A stretch of 64,000 bases of DNA from Ectocarpus siliculosus. Lineage: Eukaryota > Sar > Phaeophyceae > Ectocarpales > Ectocarpaceae. Below are positions 60,235-64,000 of the stretch, in pieces. Numbering within the stretch: position 1 is the stretch's first letter; each line of letters begins with the position of its first letter. The notes below the pieces were generated by a model, which saw nothing but the letters and a program-made list of their open reading frames with translations, was not told the origin of the DNA and made no database searches. The stretch covers positions 1,829,094-1,893,093 of the forward strand of contig FN649737.1 of assembly GCA_000310025.1 (NCBI GenBank), in the 5' to 3' direction. The position numbers and the translations under genes were made by a program.

Positions 60235-62889
60235 CGTTTTCGACGGGAGAAAAATCTGTGAGGAAAGATAGAAAGACAACCAAATAATAACAACGTCGTC
60301 ATTTGATTTCACTCCCCAACTAGTTGTCGTTGTCAAGGGTGTGTGTGTGTGAGAGGCAAGCAAGGCTAGGTACAGACAGATAGCGCCCATTTAATCAATC
60401 CAGTCTTGGTCGAGGCTGAGGCTAGGGTTCTTACGTCCTCTTACAGATATATATATATATGTAGAGGGTTTTTGTGTAAGAGGGGTGCTTAACCGGGCTC
60501 ACAATAAATGATGTTCAAGTTCCCTCTATATACTTGTAATAGGTGGGAATGATAGATAGATGTTGAGCGAGAAGTTCGTACAACTACCAAGCAAGTTTTT
60601 CAAAGCGGGCACTATCTGTATATGCCTCCAGGAATAATAACGCCATGGCGAACTGAAATGCACGGACGGACGGTTGGCCGGAAACAAGAATTTGGCACTG
60701 CTTGCGGTTGGAGGGAGGGGTGGCGGTGGCGGCGAGTGGCCAAAACCTTTCATTAAAACGTGTCTAGCCGGAACGTCGGCAGGGCTATGTATGCATGCAT
60801 AAAAGAAAGAACAAATGAACGCAAGAGAGGCACACGCGGAACACCTTATCCATGGCAACGACAACGACACCAACAAACACCAGCAGCAGCAGCAACAGCA
60901 GCAACAACAACAACAACAACAACAACAGCAACAACCACACCGAACGGCATTTTATCGCAAACGAAAACATCAAGCAACCCACAACACGACCACGACAACT
61001 GCAGGCAGTAGCAGTGCCCCGTGCTGTTCTCCTTCACCTACATACATACCTGTGGTCCATCGCACACACACGGCCGCCGCGCTCCGCCGCCATGAGCCCC
61101 ATCATCTCCTGCAGCCGCCGGTTGCATCCCACGCCCCCGACTATCAGCACCGTGTTCTTCCCGCAGTGCGCCATAGCCCTCTCTGTTATCTCCACCAGCA
61201 TCGCGAACAGGGTTTCCTGCAGGCACGAGCAGTGTTTGGGGGAGGGGGGTGTACTCGTGTAAACGTTTGCCCTGGTCGTTAGACCATTGATGAGGCGTCC
61301 TCGAGAGGCACGCAATTTTTTTTGGGGGGGGCGGGTATTCATGTAAACGCATGCCGTAGTCATTGAGATTTTCGATCTCGCGTCCCTACAGCAATCAATG
61401 CCGGAACGGAGGAGCGACATGCCGGGATTGTGCTTGCTTGGCACAAGTGCTTGCTTGGCACTATTGAACACGCATCCCTTTCGAGACATGGGCTTGTAGA
61501 AGGGGTAGGGGGGTCGGTGAGGATGGGAACACGGGTAAAATAGGCGCGCGGGTGAAAAGGAGGGGGTGGGGGGCACGGAACATGTTCTGAATTGCGCGCG
61601 ACGCGGTTCTGCCCCTGTCCATCTCCGCCGCCATCGCCAAAAAAAGGTCTCGCGGCACAAAAAGGCGCGTAGATTGCTGTGGGGGATTGGGAAGGGGAGG
61701 ACCTTCCAATCGAAACGGTTGTTGGGCGCTTTCAATCGCAAGGTTATTACAATATCCATGTGCTACTATATCTGCCTACCGTAAGAATCCGGTGTTTCCC
61801 TACAACCACGCAGTACGTATATGCAGTTTCTTGTTTGATGTGTCCGTGATCACTCTCGATCGCGCGCTCCGTGTCCTCGCGGCAATTGCGTGCACATACA
61901 TATATATATGGTGCGCAACAGAAACTTGTTTCATGTGTCCATGTGCCATTTCAGGAAGACTCTGGCGTAAGAACGACGGTAACGCGTCCACGGCGTCCAG
62001 GAACTTGTTCAAATACCCCATGTCTGTCTATTCTGTATGGTACGTTTTGGAAGGAGAGGAGAGGTGCTCACGTGCTTTTGGTGGAAACCGTGTCGTCGGT
62101 AGACGCAAATACCCATCCTACGGCATTTATTTCGAAGGAGAGGTCCTTGTTTTCTTCTTGTAGCAGCTCCGTGATGTAGATGCAACAACAAGCAGACCCC
62201 TTTTCTGTTCGCACCTGCAGCGAGAAGCACAGGTCGGCAGCCGTGCACGTGCCGGACTCCATCCCGCCCTTGACTAGGCCTTCCACGTGGGAGAGGATGC
62301 CCGTGAAGGACACGTCCATTCCCTGTTGTTGTTGTTGTTGCCACGGGAAAGGGCGGCGCAGGGTACATTAGTATCATCCATCAGTAAAAACCTTGATCGT
62401 TTTCTTTCGGTCGCCGGTCTTTGAGGGTGTATGTATCTGTCGGTCGGTGTTTGCACTTGATCCGTCCGCTGGTACCCAACGCTGGTTAAAAACGTTGATC
62501 GTGTCACCACTTTGTATCTATCATCCTACTATAATATCGCTTCGATTCTCTCGTGTCTTGCATGCTCCTGGGAGTGAGCTTGTGCTGCCGGGCGGCAAAT
62601 AGCCAACCATTATCGCTCTTTTTTACTATCACGCCGAGGCGCAACTCCCTGCCGGTCAGCTCAGACCTGGCTCTGTTAAGCTCAACGACAAAATCTCGCG
62701 CTTGTGACGGGAAGTGTCTATCGCTGTCTGCGAAATGGGTCTCGGAAGACCAGTGACATTCAAGTCTTCATCGATCGATGTCTGCGCCATGGGGGTTAGG
62801 TGACAAGTGACACACCAGTCAATGGCTCTTGACCCGTTCACTCCACAACATCAACAACAGTACCAACAGTAAGCAGCGGCAGCAGCAGC

Positions 62890-62935
<46 letters not shown>

Positions 62936-63083
62936 TCAACAACGACAACAGCAACAGCAACAGCAACAGCAACAATGAGTCAGCACCTTGACACCGTAGG
63001 GCAGGTCGACAAACTTGGTGCCCTTCTTGGCGAGCTGCTCGATGTTGTAGCCGGGAGAAGGGTCGTTCGACAGACCCAGAACT
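60031..63083 (-). CDS. OSGEP: KAE1/OSGEP, tRNA threonylcarbamoyladenosine transferase (3' part)
   Basis: Exons (minus): 63083-62987, 62322-62215, 61216-61050, 60172-60031; phases agree and the last exon ends in TGA. It transfers the threonylcarbamoyl group to A37 of ANN-decoding tRNAs as the catalytic subunit of the KEOPS complex. Signatures are [81 protein letters not shown] and the C-terminal [14 protein letters not shown]. These follow the cytosolic eukaryotic KAE1 order; no organelle version features are seen. About the first half, including the HxxxH metal site, lies upstream beyond 64000. Introns contain microsatellites and a repeat shared with the translocase gene. Confidence 0.95.
60197..60234 (+). 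repeat. (AGC)n microsatellite
   Basis: About 12 AGC units about 23 bp upstream (minus sense) of the last KAE1 exon acceptor. Confidence 0.95.
60887..60945 (+). repeat. (CAG/CAA)n microsatellite
   Basis: CAGCAG then CAACAA runs in the last KAE1 intron. Confidence 0.9.
61227..61397 (-). repeat. 3'-splice-site-associated repeat, two units
   Basis: Two units with a G-run, ATGTAAACGCATGCCGTAGT and GTCGTTAGACCATTGA words lie just upstream (gene sense) of the KAE1 acceptor at 61217. They match the units beside translocase exon 26 at 25689-25858. Confidence 0.65.
62876..62972 (+). repeat. (CAA/CAG)n microsatellite
   Basis: Long CAA run flanked by CAG units in a KAE1 intron, directly beside the exon at 62987. 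Confidence 0.95.
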
Positions 63084-63186
63084 CTGAGACCCCACCGCAA
63101 CCGGGCGGCGCAGGTGAAGAGGGAGAGAGGGAGAGGGAGATGGAGAGGGAGAGGGAGAAAAGAGAGGGAGAGAGCGGGAGAGGGAA

Positions 63187-63328
<142 letters not shown>

Positions 63329-63329
63329 G

Positions 63330-64000
63330 GACAGAGAGATAGACAAAACAGCCAGAGGCAGCCGGCAGACAGACAGAGTTAAAAGGCTATACCCCTTCAG
63401 CGGAGGGCAGTCCAGCCGTCAAAAACGGGTACAGCTAAAGAGAAATGAGACCAGCAGGCGCCGCCCCGAGATCGGGTACAGCATTCAGGGCTGTATTTAA
63501 GGTACTCCGTATGTAACAAGAAAGGGCAGGGCTTCCTAAGAGAGGGGAGACTCAGAGTTCGGGTATAGACCCAAAGAGACAGGGTAGGAGGACAACCCGC
63601 CACGGAAGACAGACGCCTCTCGTCTTTTCGTCCACGGCGTGCACGTGTGCAGAAACATCGGGTTTTCTTCGCACATTTATTGCCCTTTCTGTGTGGGGCC
63701 CATGGCCGGTGCATCAAGCACACGCTGAAAGGTGTAGACTGGCGTCCAGAATACCGTGAGGCGCATAACATACCACAACACCCCCTGGACCGATCATGAA
63801 AGCTCGATTACTCCCACGACCAGGAGCATGCGCAAACAAAACGGTGCGCGTTGTTGGGAAAAACTCTCCACGAGACGGCTCCAGCGCGGCCGTTTTCGGC
63901 ACCGCCTCTCTTTGTGCTGCGGAGATATCGAGCCTTCAAAATCGGTCAAGGGGTGTGATATCGTACGTCACCTACGGTATACCAAACACAACACGTGACC
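63330..64000. other. Probable KAE1 intron with a fold-back repeat
   Basis: No further KAE1 exon is visible, so the intron runs past the window end. 63756-63907 is the second copy of the repeat at 45585. Around 63907 the sequence turns back on itself: the CGAGCTTTCATGATCGGTCC word (minus) is echoed as CGAGCCTTCAAAATCGGTCA (plus) near 63930. Confidence 0.5.

Overview
The window looks like nuclear DNA of a photosynthetic stramenopile, most probably a brown alga close to Ectocarpus. The reasons are two fucoxanthin chlorophyll a/c (FCP/LHCF) antenna genes whose presequences carry the secondary-plastid A-x-A-F motif, very intron-rich genes with GT-AG and a few GC-AG introns, a cytosolic tRNA-Ser(AGA), non-LTR retrotransposon 3' ends with (AAC)n tails, and many microsatellites and minisatellites. 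The organism name is inference. One 100-base N gap is present (31219-31318).

Layout. 1-18 kb is mostly repetitive: a segment at 466-4836 (copy A) is a direct duplicate of 15238-18321 (copy B). Copy A carries a 5'-truncated LINE insertion that copy B lacks and ends at a second LINE. A tRNA-Ser gene lies at 5918-5998. From about 6 to 15 kb I recognise no gene, only short repeats and two low-complexity ORFs. The dominant feature is one minus-strand gene from 46226 to 17713 that I could assemble from 31 exons with consistent phase (6018 nt, about 2005 aa). It encodes a ZRANB3/SMARCAL1-type SNF2 translocase with a C-terminal HNH nuclease domain and an N-terminal topoisomerase-type C4 zinc ribbon. 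Its intron 30 holds a 2.7-kb transposon with about 0.5-kb terminal inverted repeats (Mutator-like, non-autonomous). Copy B is the true 3' end of this gene, and copy A is a pseudogene fragment of its last exon plus flank.

46.2-51.1 kb has one short acidic ORF and no recognised gene. 51128-58364 holds two LHCF genes transcribed away from each other, with only 278 bp between start codons. In both, exon 1 encodes only the plastid-targeting presequence. 60031-63083 (minus) holds the last four exons of KAE1/OSGEP, the tRNA t6A-modifying protein; its 5' part lies outside the window.

The least expected signals are tandem arrays in introns of the translocase gene that start exactly at 5' splice sites and repeat the exon end (one repeats the Walker-A-coding end about seven times), a short element shared by 3' splice sites of two unrelated genes, and an N gap flanked by two versions of the same sequence, which indicates an assembly artefact.
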